This document shows positions 23,611-32,138 of a stretch of 35,956 nucleotides of DNA, piece by piece. Within the stretch, counting starts at the first letter, position 1, and the number at the start of each line of letters is the position of its first letter. Position numbers and translations under genes: made by a program. The DNA is from Deltaproteobacteria bacterium (GTDB taxonomy: Bacteria > Desulfobacterota > Binatia > UBA9968): NCBI GenBank assembly GCA_016874755.1, contig VGTH01000052.1, positions 1 to 35,956 on the forward strand. Reading direction: 5' to 3'. The notes under the pieces were generated by a model. The model saw nothing but the letters and a program-made list of their open reading frames with translations. It made no database searches and had not been told where the DNA came from.

Positions 23611-23787
23611 TCACTTCTGATTGTGGTGTCCTGCGTGACCGCCAGAGTAGCCGCGCAATTTGACGTAGCCGGCGATCTGTTCGTTGGTCAGTATTTTGGT
23701 TTGCTCTAGGTGTGCATGGAATAGTACGGTGGTTCGGGTGTCGGGGCGAATTTTGCTGAAGTGCTCATATTTGCTGGTGAGTGTTTG
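23611..23787 (-). pseudogene. Tail of a Spy/CpxP-like periplasmic protein gene
   Basis: A 58-codon open frame, bounded upstream by an in-frame TAA (23788-23790) and ending in TGA (23611-23613). It encodes KYEHFSKIRPDTRT, LEQTKILTNEQIAGYVKLRGY and a histidine-rich end. This matches the C-terminal end of Spy/CpxP-type metal-stress proteins (LT.EQ...Y..LRGY followed by GH-rich tails). There is no start codon or signal peptide, so it is a remnant. Confidence 0.55.
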
Positions 23788-23859
23788 TTAAAGCGCCTGT
23801 TCTGCGCCGCACTTTTTTGTCCCGACCCTCCACGCTTTGCAGTGATTTGCGGCGGCCTA

Positions 23860-23975
23860 TTAGGTGTGATCGATCATGTAGGCTGCGCCAATGAGCAGAG
23901 CGACAAATGGCACAAGGCGAGGGCCGCAACATAGCGCCATTTACGAGGCACCGCGTGGCGTAGCCAGTTACTATG
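23860..23975 (-). pseudogene. Remnant of a short membrane peptide
   Basis: On the - strand the frame NWLRHAVPRKWRYVAALAL is followed, after an apparent one-base loss, by VPFVALLIGAAYMIDHT and TAA (23860-23862). Joined, they would form a basic segment plus one transmembrane helix at the end of a protein. The rest of 23790-24048 shows nothing else I recognise. Confidence 0.35.
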
Positions 23976-24048
23976 TGGTGCAGGTCGTGGCGATTTGCAG
24001 CAAAGCGCTGGGGGCAGGCACGGAGCCGGTCCCCTGCTTCGGGTTTTT

Positions 24049-24870
24049 CTACTCCGACGCCTGAAACGTCAACAACTGCCGCGCCGCCTTGTGATAGGCC
24101 TCGGCGCAGGCCGCTTCGCTTTTTTCACTCGGCGGTGCGACGATACGTGCGCGCGCGGAGAATTGTATAGGGCTCACGTCGAATGGGTACGGGTCGATGA
24201 TCACGCCGCCTTTGGCATTTGGTTTGATCGTCAGGGTCACGGTCTCTTTGCTGTCGTAGGAAACGCGAACCGGGGCAATTTTATATTCTTTAAATTCAGT
24301 GTCGTTGGCGTAGCCATCACAGCAGAAGTAGAGCGACAGCAGATCGAAAATTTGCAGCGCCATGTAGTTATAGGCGAGCTCGTTTTCGAAATTCGGGATT
24401 CGTGACGCCAATCTTTGCTTCATTTGTTCTTGGTGCGCCTCCAATTCTTTTTTGGCGTTTTGCACGGCTTGGCTGCGCTCGCGCAACCGGCCCGCGGGCG
24501 CGGTCAATACATTGTAGCGGTTGTGCCACAGGCCCGTGCGGTGCATCGACACCAGCAATCCGGCGTATAGATCCTGCAGGCTCAGCCATTCGACGTTTTT
24601 CATGTAGGCCTTGAGTTCGGTTGCTTCGAAGTTGGGAACCTCTTCGCGGTGGGCGTAGGGGCGGCCTTTTTCGACATTCATCGGTGGGTTGCCTTCGAAT
24701 TCGCGATAACCGCTGTCATGGTAGGTCGTAGCGAAGACCATGGTGTCGTAGGGGCGGAGTTTGGAAAAGCGATTGTTGCCCCAGTGGGCGGCGAACTGCG
24801 CTGACAATTCAGCGTGGTCTTCTTGCAGGCTGACGTAGGAACGGCCGTCTTTGAGCTCTCGGATAACCAT
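24049..24870 (-). CDS. DUF3891 family protein
   Basis: This 273-residue soluble protein has the pattern of the DUF3891 family. The N-terminal part has conserved His and Asp residues (LQEDHAELSAQFAAHWGN, YHDSGYREFEGNP) that resemble a metal-dependent HD-like helical site. A middle region follows (LYAGLLVSMHRTGLWHNRYN) with a coiled-coil stretch (NAKKELEAHQEQMKQRL). The C-terminal half is beta-rich (APVRVSYDSKETVTLTIKP). Function unknown. AGGAGG eight bases before the ATG is an excellent ribosome site. It stands alone; downstream lie only gene remnants. Confidence 0.87.
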   Translation of the reverse strand: MVIRELKDGRSYVSLQEDHAELSAQFAAHWGNNRFSKLRPYDTMVFATTYHDSGYREFEGNPPMNVEKGRPYAHREEVPNFEATELKAYMKNVEWLSLQDLYAGLLVSMHRTGLWHNRYNVLTAPAGRLRERSQAVQNAKKELEAHQEQMKQRLASRIPNFENELAYNYMALQIFDLLSLYFCCDGYANDTEFKEYKIAPVRVSYDSKETVTLTIKPNAKGGVIIDPYPFDVSPIQFSARARIVAPPSEKSEAACAEAYHKAARQLLTFQASE

Positions 24871-24894
24871 GGGAGTGCCTCCTTTAAGAGTTTG

Positions 24895-24951
24895 CCCTCA
24901 CCCTGATACTCTCCCATCGGAATGTCATCGGAATGGGCGAGGGAACCAGAC
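24895..24951. repeat. CCCTCACCC-type inverted repeat
   Basis: CCCTCACCCTGATACTCTCCCAT faces ATGGGCGAGGG across a short middle containing a CGGAATG direct repeat, just upstream of the DUF3891 gene. A relative (GGGAGAGGGCGAGGGTGAGGGG) lies at 27146-27177, so it is a dispersed family. Confidence 0.6.
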
Positions 24952-25151
24952 AATGAGCGAGATTTATAGTTGCTTCGATGCATATCAAAAGTTTCTCTGG
25001 CGCAAAAGGATAAAAGAAGCACCGAGGAGCTGAATTGACGGATTCCAAAAGAACTTATTAACAGTGGCAAAAGCAAAACTGGAAATTACCGCGCACACCG
25101 GCTTATTGTAGGGATAAGTCGTGACCTGTCCCTGCGGCAAAGGGCAGCAAC

Positions 25152-25304
25152 ATGAACAATCTCGACGAACTCAATACCTGGCTGGCCGAACGCAACCTCG
25201 GCGGGCACTGGGCGATTCGAAACGACCAAGGCTCAATTAAGCAGTTTGGTTTGGGTCTCAGCTACATCAGCAGGGCAAATATCCGTAATGGCAGTAGCTT
25301 CTAG
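25152..25304 (+). pseudogene. 5' fragment of a cupin-type protein gene
   Basis: The ATG has a good ribosome site (AAAGGG seven bases upstream) and encodes MNNLDELNTWLAERNLGGHW, resembling the N terminus of small cupin-domain proteins. From about 25233 the sequence is instead the antisense of the antitoxin-like gene, and the frame stops after 50 codons. A deletion joining the two is the simplest reading. The family match is from memory and tentative. Confidence 0.4.
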
Positions 25305-25409
25305 ATACTGACAAACAGCTTCTTCGATGAGCTCGGACAAATCGCGATTTTGCTTTTTCGCCAGCTCGCGAAGCTCTTGCTCGACAATTCTGGGAAGATC
25401 AATGGTCAT
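25233..25409 (-). CDS. Orphan ribbon-helix-helix antitoxin-like protein
   Basis: This 58-residue gene is not obvious in a long-ORF view. The product starts MTIDLPRIVEQELRELAKK and continues NRDLSELIEEAVCQYLEA, the strand-helix-helix pattern of CopG/ParD/VapB-type antitoxins: a short basic-hydrophobic strand, then two amphipathic helices. A polar tail follows. Such proteins bind operator DNA as dimers and neutralise a toxin encoded next door. No PIN, RelE or similar toxin is present on either side, so it is an orphan or the toxin has been lost. Its 3' end overlaps the cupin fragment on the other strand. No strong ribosome site. Confidence 0.65.
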   Translation of the reverse strand: MTIDLPRIVEQELRELAKKQNRDLSELIEEAVCQYLEATAITDICPADVAETQTKLLN

Positions 25410-25453
25410 ACCGCAATTCTAAACTTTGGCTAGTGGGCCTTCAATGGCGCGCC

Positions 25454-25894
25454 TTATCTAGGCGGCAAGACTAAAGTGCAAGCGCCAATCAATATATCCT
25501 TGTTGTCCTGGTTTTTGCCCGTCAGCTCACACTCAATCCACCGATCACTAGAATCCTCCGATTTCCGCACGACGCGCCCACCGAAGCTCATACTATCGCC
25601 TTCAAATGTCGAGTAAGTGTGACGCACGTTGATCTTACGCAGCCAACCGCGTGGACCGATCCAGTCGGTCAGCATGCGAATCAGCAATGCCTGGCGGTAG
25701 GCGCCGCTGGCGATGAAGGTTTTCAATCCATTGTGCTCGCGCACATGGTCGCGGTCGTAGTGGAGATGCTGCCAGTTCTCTTGCAGGCCTGCCCAGCGCA
25801 CGGTGTCGACGATTGTTAATGGGCCATGCTGCGCGGTTGGAAGTGAATCCCTAACTTTCACATCTTCGAAAGAGATCGGCTGCTTCAAGCTCAT
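25454..25894 (-). CDS. MaoC-like hot-dog dehydratase domain protein
   Basis: This 146-residue protein has the MaoC/hot-dog fold. The N-terminal region is ISFEDVKVRDSLP, a central helix region WAGLQENWQHLHYDRDHVREHNGLKTFIASG carries the hydratase-type Asp/His pair, and later strands include RKINVRHTYSTFEGDSMSFGGRV. Such domains hydrate or dehydrate enoyl-CoA or beta-hydroxyacyl-CoA thioesters. It matches the second half of two-domain HTD2/mesaconyl-CoA hydratase-like enzymes; a first-half homologue is encoded at 27308. The ATG at 25894 has AAGGA six bases upstream. It follows the CoA-transferase gene by 116 nt, a gap filled by a palindromic repeat. Confidence 0.84.
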   Translation of the reverse strand: MSLKQPISFEDVKVRDSLPTAQHGPLTIVDTVRWAGLQENWQHLHYDRDHVREHNGLKTFIASGAYRQALLIRMLTDWIGPRGWLRKINVRHTYSTFEGDSMSFGGRVVRKSEDSSDRWIECELTGKNQDNKDILIGACTLVLPPR

Positions 25895-25930
25895 CACACT
25901 TCCTTCAAGAAAGGACTGAAAAATACCCGG

Positions 25931-26009
25931 AGTCCTTCGACAAGCTCAGGACGAACGGATTCAGAGTTGAAATCGTTAGCAATAAAGTCCGTTCATGCTC
26001 GTCGAAGCA
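25931..26009. repeat. GTCCTTCGACAAGCTCAGGAC-type inverted repeat
   Basis: TCCTTCGACAAGCTCAGGA with CGAACGGA (25931-25959) faces TCCGTTCATGCTCGTCGAAG (25987-26006). This sequence type is seen between genes in many unrelated bacterial genomes. It separates the CoA-transferase gene from the MaoC gene and overlaps the last base region of the former. Confidence 0.75.
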
Positions 26010-27101
26010 TTAGGCTCTTTCAGAAGAATTCGTCAGGAGCTCTTCATTATGCTCACCTAGCTTCGGCGCTGGCTTCATGTTTTGCCCATGCATACTCGCG
26101 ATCGCTCCTTGCGGAAACAGCAGCGAACCCAAATGGGGATGTTCGAGCGGTTTCAGATAGCCGCGGGCGATCAGTTGCGGGTCGTTGATCAAATCGAGCG
26201 TAGTCGATACCGGCGAAGCCGGAAAATGGCGGCGCTGGGCTTCTTCGACCAACTCATTCTTTGTGTGCGAATTCGCCCAGGCGAAAACTCGTTCCAGGAT
26301 GAAATCGCGGTGCTTCATCTGATTGGCTTCTTCAGCCAAAGACGGATCGGCCGCCAGCTGTGGGTCCTGTACCCATTCGACGAATTTGACCCAACGCCCT
26401 GGTCGGTTGATCTGGCTAATTACCCAGTGGCCGTCTTTGCACGGCATGGCGCCCGAGACTGCTGTGATCGCTCCTTTGCTACCGCGCCGCTCGGTGATGA
26501 CGCCTGAGAAAGAATACTCGACCATCGCTTGTTCCACGAAGCTTTCCAGTGCCTCGCGCAGCGAGACCTTAGCCGTAACGCCTTTCCCGGATTGCTGAGC
26601 GATTTGTAGTCCCGCTGTTATCGCGACAGCCACGTAAGTTCCGCTGGCGAGGGAAGCGAGGTGGCCGCCGAGCATCATCGGCGCGCCGTCGGGTTGGCCG
26701 GTGAGCGACATGAGGCCGGAACGGGCCAGGGCGCAGATTTCCGGTTCGTCACTGCCGGTGACTTTGGTGTAGACAAGTTTGGGATTGGCGCGAAATAGTT
26801 GGGTTTCTTCGATAGCGAAATTGCGATCCGTCACCAAGCCATTCGCAGTCTTTAGCAGTCGCAACAAGGTTTCTTTTTCGACGTCGCCATTGAGCTGCAA
26901 AGTCACACTTTTCTTGCCGGCGTTGATAAACTGGTGGTAGCAGCTTCCCTCGACTTCCGATTCATCGCTGAGAAATGGCGGCAAGCCACGCAATTTGTCT
27001 CCGCTCGGGTCTTCGATCCGAACAATCTCATGCCCGGCCTCGGCGAGCAGCCGCGTTGCGTAGGCGCCAGCGAGATCGGTGATTTCGATAATGCGCGCCA
27101 T
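26010..27101 (-). CDS. CaiB/BaiF family III CoA-transferase (subunit-like)
   Basis: This 363-residue protein of the family III CoA-transferase fold moves CoA between carboxylic acids. Family segments are the Rossmann start MARIIEITDLAGAYATRLLAEAGHEIVRIEDPSGD, GKKSVTLQL, GLMSLTGQPDGAPMMLGGHLA, and the C-terminal VEEAQRRHFPASPVSTTLDLINDPQL. At the position of the family's catalytic Asp I read Glu in SLREALES. The usual opening of about 10 residues is missing, so it may be the smaller partner in a heteromeric enzyme with the CoA-transferase at 27830. The ATG at 27101 was chosen from the family start; an in-frame start at 27203 reads through a repeat. Confidence 0.84.
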   Translation of the reverse strand: MARIIEITDLAGAYATRLLAEAGHEIVRIEDPSGDKLRGLPPFLSDESEVEGSCYHQFINAGKKSVTLQLNGDVEKETLLRLLKTANGLVTDRNFAIEETQLFRANPKLVYTKVTGSDEPEICALARSGLMSLTGQPDGAPMMLGGHLASLASGTYVAVAITAGLQIAQQSGKGVTAKVSLREALESFVEQAMVEYSFSGVITERRGSKGAITAVSGAMPCKDGHWVISQINRPGRWVKFVEWVQDPQLAADPSLAEEANQMKHRDFILERVFAWANSHTKNELVEEAQRRHFPASPVSTTLDLINDPQLIARGYLKPLEHPHLGSLLFPQGAIASMHGQNMKPAPKLGEHNEELLTNSSERA

Positions 27102-27142
27102 GCTATGCCCGCATTGACAAAAAAGATGCGCCCTGACTCGCT

Positions 27143-27226
27143 GCACAATCCTTGCGGGAGAGGGCGAGGGTGAGGGGTGGTACGAAAATACCCCCTTCCG
27201 CAATCCTTCCCCGCAAGGGGGAAGGA
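27143..27226. repeat. GGGAGAGGGCGAGGG / CCTTCCCC hairpin repeats
   Basis: The 200-nt gap between the CoA-transferase and MaoC-like genes holds GGGAGAGGGCGAGGGTGAGGGG (27146-27177 region), related to 24895-24951. It also holds a perfect 9-bp hairpin (27204-27212 with 27218-27226, loop GCAAG). Confidence 0.65.
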
Positions 27227-27307
27227 CGCACGGATCTTGGTTCGAGTGATGATTCTAGTTGCCTCGGTTTCAAGGCCTTTGTCGCTGTAGTGTTCATCAA
27301 ATTCTTT

Positions 27308-27829
27308 TCAGATCTTCTTTTCCGGAAAAAGCGCTATCGTGTGCCGTCGACGAAGCACCGTCTGACCAGCGGGATTCAGCACCTGCTCTTCCTGCGAGAT
27401 GTAAATCCCAACACCGAAGCGGCCTTGGCGCGCGACGATATCGGTGATCACGCTCTGGCTCGACAGTTGTTCGTTAGGATAGGCGGGCAGCAGCCATTCG
27501 GTTTCGGAACCGGCGTTGCGCACGTTCGTGTAGTTCGGCGGCACTGGAACTCGGCGGCGCAAGTCGGGCTTGTCGTCTTTGGCCGTGCCATCATCGTTTT
27601 CCTTCAGGCTGAACGGCACCCAGCCCACAAGTGTGGGTGGTAACAGTCGCTGCTTATACCCCGCTTCTTTTGCGTAGGCATCGTCGAACCAAAGGGGGTT
27701 GCGGTCGTCGGTGGCGTCGGCGTAGCGGCGAATGTCCGAGTCGCCCATTACTAACAATGGGGTCAAGGGCGTTTTGCGGCCAATCCAGCTGCGGATTTCC
27801 GGTGTGACAATATCATTGGCATCCGCCAT
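27308..27829 (-). CDS. MaoC-like N-terminal-half dehydratase (FAS1-DH type)
   Basis: This 173-residue hot-dog protein resembles the first half of FAS1-like/HTD2-type hydratases. Recognisable parts are IGRKTPLTPLLVMGDSDIRRYADATDDRNPLWFDD (residues 17-51), GYKQRLLPPTLVGWVPFS, and the strands SSQSVITDIVARQGRFGVGIYISQEEQ. Together with the MaoC-like half at 25454 it could form a heteromeric acyl-CoA hydratase. The ATG follows the TAA of the CoA-transferase gene without a gap (TAAATG), a strong sign of translational coupling and a shared operon. Confidence 0.85.
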   Translation of the reverse strand: MADANDIVTPEIRSWIGRKTPLTPLLVMGDSDIRRYADATDDRNPLWFDDAYAKEAGYKQRLLPPTLVGWVPFSLKENDDGTAKDDKPDLRRRVPVPPNYTNVRNAGSETEWLLPAYPNEQLSSQSVITDIVARQGRFGVGIYISQEEQVLNPAGQTVLRRRHTIALFPEKKI

Positions 27830-29029
27830 TTAGACCAACGCTCCCTTTTCTTGCAATGAATGTATTTCCTGGTCGGGTAATTTCAACCAATCGCGCAACA
27901 CTTCCTCGGTTTGCTCGCCCAGGCTCGGCGCACTTCGCGGCTCGGGCAACGGCCCGGTGGAATAGTTAAATGGCAGCGCCGTTGTTAGCATTGTTCCGAC
28001 GCGGGGCTCGTCCATCTTGTGAAAAACAGTCGTGCTAACTGAGTCGCTCATCAGATCGTCGATGCGCCGCACGCGCTCGGCGCAGACGCCGCCACTTTTC
28101 AACAGAGCCTCGGCTGCTTTGTGCGGCCGCTTCTTTGTCCACGCTTCGATGTGTTGATCAATCTCGTCGTGATGTTCCCGCCTGCCTTGTACCGATGCGA
28201 ACCGTGCGTCCGATCCCCAGGCCGCATCACCGATTACCCGAAGCAACGCTTGCCATTGCTCATCGTTTTGCACGCTAATGGCACACCACTGGTCCTTGCC
28301 GGCGCAGCGGTAGACGCCTTGGGGCGCGACTTCTAAAGAGCGATTGCCGAGCCGCGGCGGTACCGTGCCATTCAGCGCGCTGGCGAGCAGCAATGGGCCA
28401 ATCATCGATGCGCTGCATTCGAACTGGCTTAAGTCGAGCCGCGCGCCCTGGTTTGTTATATTTCGTTGCGTCAATGCCTGCTGCACGGCAAAACAGGCGT
28501 GCAGCCCGCCGACATAGTCGTTCCAAGAATTTGAGATCGCGGTCGGCGGGTCTCCCTCTGCGCCGGTAACGGTCATGAGTCCGCTATAGCCCTGCAGGTT
28601 CATGTTCATGCTCGTCCAGTCACTGCGCGGTCCAGAGTGGCCGTAGCCGGACATGCTAAGGTAAATGATTCCCGGATTAGACTTGCGCAGCTTTTCGTAG
28701 CCGAGTCCCAACCTCTCCAGAACTCCGGCGCTGAAGTTCTCTGCAATGACATCGGCCGACTGGGCAAGCCGCAAAGCGATGTCTTTCCCGGCCTCTTGTT
28801 TTAGATCGATCGCGATCGACCGCTTGTTGCGGTTGGTATTCAAGTAAGACGCGTGCCGCCCATCGGGCGCGACGTACCCCGACGGCCAAGGATAGTCGGG
28901 ATGTTTGGTGCTCTCGACGCGCACGACGTCGGCGCCAAGGTCGGCGAGCAAGCGCGTACAAAACGGCCCGGCAAGCACATGGGTGAAGTCGAGCACGCGA
29001 ACGCCGGTAAGCGGAGCTGTTGTTGTCAT
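27830..29029 (-). CDS. CaiB/BaiF family III CoA-transferase
   Basis: This 399-residue full-length family III CoA-transferase opens with the classic LTGVRVLDFTHVLAGPFCTR and LADLGADVVRVE. It continues with NRNKRSIAIDLKQEAGKDI, GLGYEKLRKSNPGIIYLSMSGYGHSGP, and LDLSQFECSAS, where Glu stands in the position of the catalytic Asp, as in several uncharacterised members. The C terminus has the usual PRSAPSLGEQTEEVL. Likely reaction: transfer of CoA to an organic acid entering degradation; substrate unknown. It is the first gene of the interleaved acyl-CoA operon running down to 25454. The ribosome site is weak. Confidence 0.88.
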   Translation of the reverse strand: MTTTAPLTGVRVLDFTHVLAGPFCTRLLADLGADVVRVESTKHPDYPWPSGYVAPDGRHASYLNTNRNKRSIAIDLKQEAGKDIALRLAQSADVIAENFSAGVLERLGLGYEKLRKSNPGIIYLSMSGYGHSGPRSDWTSMNMNLQGYSGLMTVTGAEGDPPTAISNSWNDYVGGLHACFAVQQALTQRNITNQGARLDLSQFECSASMIGPLLLASALNGTVPPRLGNRSLEVAPQGVYRCAGKDQWCAISVQNDEQWQALLRVIGDAAWGSDARFASVQGRREHHDEIDQHIEAWTKKRPHKAAEALLKSGGVCAERVRRIDDLMSDSVSTTVFHKMDEPRVGTMLTTALPFNYSTGPLPEPRSAPSLGEQTEEVLRDWLKLPDQEIHSLQEKGALV

Positions 29030-29047
29030 TTCACCGACGAATCTGAC

Positions 29048-29136
29048 TCACCACGAAGGCACGATGGACACGAAGTTCGGAGACTATTATTTAATTTTTG
29101 TCTTCCCTTCGTGAGCTTCGTGTCTTCGTGGTGAGT
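29048..29136. repeat. CACCACGAAG-type inverted repeat
   Basis: CTCACCACGAAG followed by GCACGATGGACACGAAG (29048-29076) faces its near reverse complement (29108-29136) around an AT-rich middle. The repeat separates the CoA-transferase start from the truncated binding-protein gene and may mark the deletion end. Confidence 0.8.
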
Positions 29137-29151
29137 ATCATCCCTGTCATT

Positions 29152-29397
29152 TTACATGCAAACGTTGTAGTCGAGATCTTCCGAAATTATCGCATTGTTC
29201 GCGACGGCGCAGGGAACCAGGACATGTTCCGACGCAAGGCCATATTTGGTGAAAAAGCCGCGCGGTTCGGCGGCCACAGTAGGTAAGAATCCCAACGACA
29301 CTGCCGACACGCCGATGCGGATTTTTTCCTGGCCAAGCGCAGGATTTTGGCCCACAGCGAGTAGTAAAAATGAGAGGGCGAAGGTGAGCTTGAGCAT
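29152..29397 (-). pseudogene. Truncated NMT1-like ABC substrate-binding protein
   Basis: The ATG at 29397 (GGAG about eight bases upstream) starts a good signal peptide (MLKLTFALSFLLLAVGQ, ending ALGQ) and the first 60 residues of an NMT1/THI5-like binding protein: IRIGVSAVSLGFLPTVAAEP, GFFTKYGL, and ISEDLDYNV where the family has a GDLDYT segment. It then stops at codon 82 beside the inverted repeat at 29048-29136. About three quarters of the gene is missing. It lies divergently from the intact ABC operon. Confidence 0.8.
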
Positions 29398-29498
29398 TGC
29401 GGCTTCTCCAATCGCACAGTTTTGAGGATATCGTTGCCTGTTCATAGAACTAATGTCACTGACCGTCAATGGCGGCTTCACGGAAAAGCATTTTCTGC

Positions 29499-29525
29499 TT
29501 GACGGCGAGTGTTGCCGGCTTTAAT
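29499..29525 (+). promoter_or_regulatory. Candidate promoter of the ABC importer operon
   Basis: TTGACG (29499-29504) and TTTAAT (29520-29525) are 15 bp apart, just before the ATPase ATG at 29540. Initiation here would give a leader of only a few bases, and no ribosome site is visible, so translation would be nearly leaderless. The short spacer makes the call weak. Confidence 0.3.
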
Positions 29526-29539
29526 CTGAATCAACCTTC

Positions 29540-30342
<803 letters not shown>

Positions 30343-30346
<4 letters not shown>

Positions 30347-31335
30347 AGACTCGCAAAATTATCATGGCCGCAAGTCTGTTGCTATTTTTCGCTTCTCTAG
30401 TGCCGATGCAGGCGTGGGCCGCTGCAGCGCGCACGAAGGTCATCGTCGTCGTTCCCCATCGGGTGTTGTTCACCGTGGCACTGCCAGTCTACATCGCCCA
30501 AGAAAAGGGCTTCTATCGCGACAACAATCTCGACGTCGACGCGGTGTTTACCCGCGGCGGCGGCGAGAACGTCCAGGCAGTGGTTTCCGGCGATGCGCAG
30601 ATCGGGCTTGGCACGGGCACGCTGGCGGTGATGAGCGCGTTTGTCAAAAAAGCGCCGATCAAAATCGCCGCCGCGGAAATCACCGGCATGGACACGTTCT
30701 GGTACGTCAATGCCAACACGAATATTCGGCGGCTCGAAGATTTGGCGGGCAAGAGAGTTGCCTACAGCCGGCCCGGGGCGTCGAGTCATATGGCCGCTCT
30801 GGCCATCGGCGATATGGTCAAGGCCAAAGGGGTAAAGCCGTCCGAGGCGGTTTCCATCGGCGGCATTCCGGAGAACTATACCGCGGTTCGCACCGGTCAG
30901 ACCGATGCCGGCTGGTCGGTGGCGCCCTTTCAACTAGATCGAATCGAAAAAGGCGAGCTGCGCGTCGTGGTGCGCGGCGACGAGATCGCGTCGATGCGCG
31001 ATCTGACGGCCCGCGTGCATTTCGTCAACAGTGAGTTCGCCGCGAAAAATCCCGAGGTCATGCGCGGCTTTTTCCGCGCGCAGCAGCGCGCGCTGGATTA
31101 CATGTTCGATCAAAAAGAGGACGCCGCGAAGATTTGGATTCGCCGCGCCGAGCTCAAGTTTCCCGAATCGGCGGTGCTCAAGACTTGGGACTATTACAAC
31201 AGAGCGGCGATGAGCCTGAAGCCGATTCGCGGCATACCGGCGATCATGGAAGACGGTGTGCGCAACAAGTTTCTTAATCAGCCGCTGACACAGGCGGAGT
31301 TGAATCAACTGATCGATTTGAATTACCTGCCGTAG
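30343..31335 (+). CDS. ABC importer substrate-binding protein (NMT1/THI5-like)
   Basis: This 330-residue periplasmic protein has a signal peptide (MAASLLLFFASLVPMQAWA). Family features are LPVYIAQEKGFYRDNNLDVDAV, a GGGENVQAVVSGDAQIGLG ligand-site region, RRLEDLAGKRVAYSRPGASS, and the C-terminal LTQAELNQLIDLNYLP. It captures the substrate for the permeases encoded next. The ligand is unknown; the following amidohydrolase hints at an aromatic or amide-type carboxylic compound, which is inference. It begins inside the ATPase stop. Confidence 0.92.
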
Positions 31336-31391
31336 CGCAGGTCTGTTTCAGCCGTTCAAACCGTTCAAGGCAAGGGAGGGTGCAGTAGGCG

Positions 31392-32138
31392 ATGACGGAA
31401 AGCTCAAGACACACCTTTTGGCGCTTGAGCATCATCTTTGGTGTCCTGATGCTGATCGAGTCTGCCGTACGGCTCGGTTGGATCAGCACGTTTTTTCTTG
31501 CCGCGCCGACGCGCGCGCTGGTGGTGCTCTGGGAGCAGATTATCGCCGGCAAAGCCTTGGTTCTCACCGGCATTACGCTCTACGAAATTGCCGCATCGCT
31601 GTGTATCTCGGTGTTTTTCGGCGTGCTTGCCGGTTTTTTTCTCTGGCGCTACAAGTTGATCGGCACGAGCTACGAGATGTTTTTGGCGGCGCTGTTTTCC
31701 TCGCCGGTGATTCTTGCCTATCCAATTTTTCTGGTTACCTTTGGCCGCACCAGCGCGGCGGTCATCGCGCTCTCATCGATCTTCGGGCTGATTCCAATCA
31801 TCATCAATACCAAGGGCGCCTTTCAGAGCGTCAATCCGATCTTGCTTCAGGTGGGCGCCAGCATGAGCCTGACCAGCCAGCAGATGTTTCGCCATATTCT
31901 GGTTCCCGCGGTGGCGCCCACGATTTTTAGCGGCATCCGCTTGGCGCTGACTTACATTCTCAAATCGGTGCTCGGTTTGGAGTACGTCGCGCAAGTGGGT
32001 GGGGTTGGGATGTGGCTTTCGGATGCCGCCTACAAGTTCGAGGTCGAAGAAGTATACGCCGGTTTGTTTGGCACGATCTTGTTGTCGATATTGTTTCTTT
32101 ACCTTATCAACCGTTCCGAGGTCTTGGCACGGCGATGA
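31392..32138 (+). CDS. ABC importer permease 1
   Basis: This 248-residue inner-membrane permease of the SsuC/BPD type has about six helices. The ATPase-contact EAA loop is seen as GASMSLTSQQMFRHILVPAVAPTIFSGI (about 156-183). A purine-rich GGAGGG lies 12 bases before the ATG and TAGGCG nearer. Its stop overlaps the ATG of permease 2 by four bases. Confidence 0.9.
   Translation: MTESSRHTFWRLSIIFGVLMLIESAVRLGWISTFFLAAPTRALVVLWEQIIAGKALVLTGITLYEIAASLCISVFFGVLAGFFLWRYKLIGTSYEMFLAALFSSPVILAYPIFLVTFGRTSAAVIALSSIFGLIPIIINTKGAFQSVNPILLQVGASMSLTSQQMFRHILVPAVAPTIFSGIRLALTYILKSVLGLEYVAQVGGVGMWLSDAAYKFEVEEVYAGLFGTILLSILFLYLINRSEVLARR

Noticed and set aside
32012-32134. Upstream in-frame extension of permease 2
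   Set aside because: It would overlap 120 bases of permease 1 in another frame; the ATGA overlap at 32135 is the usual coupled start.
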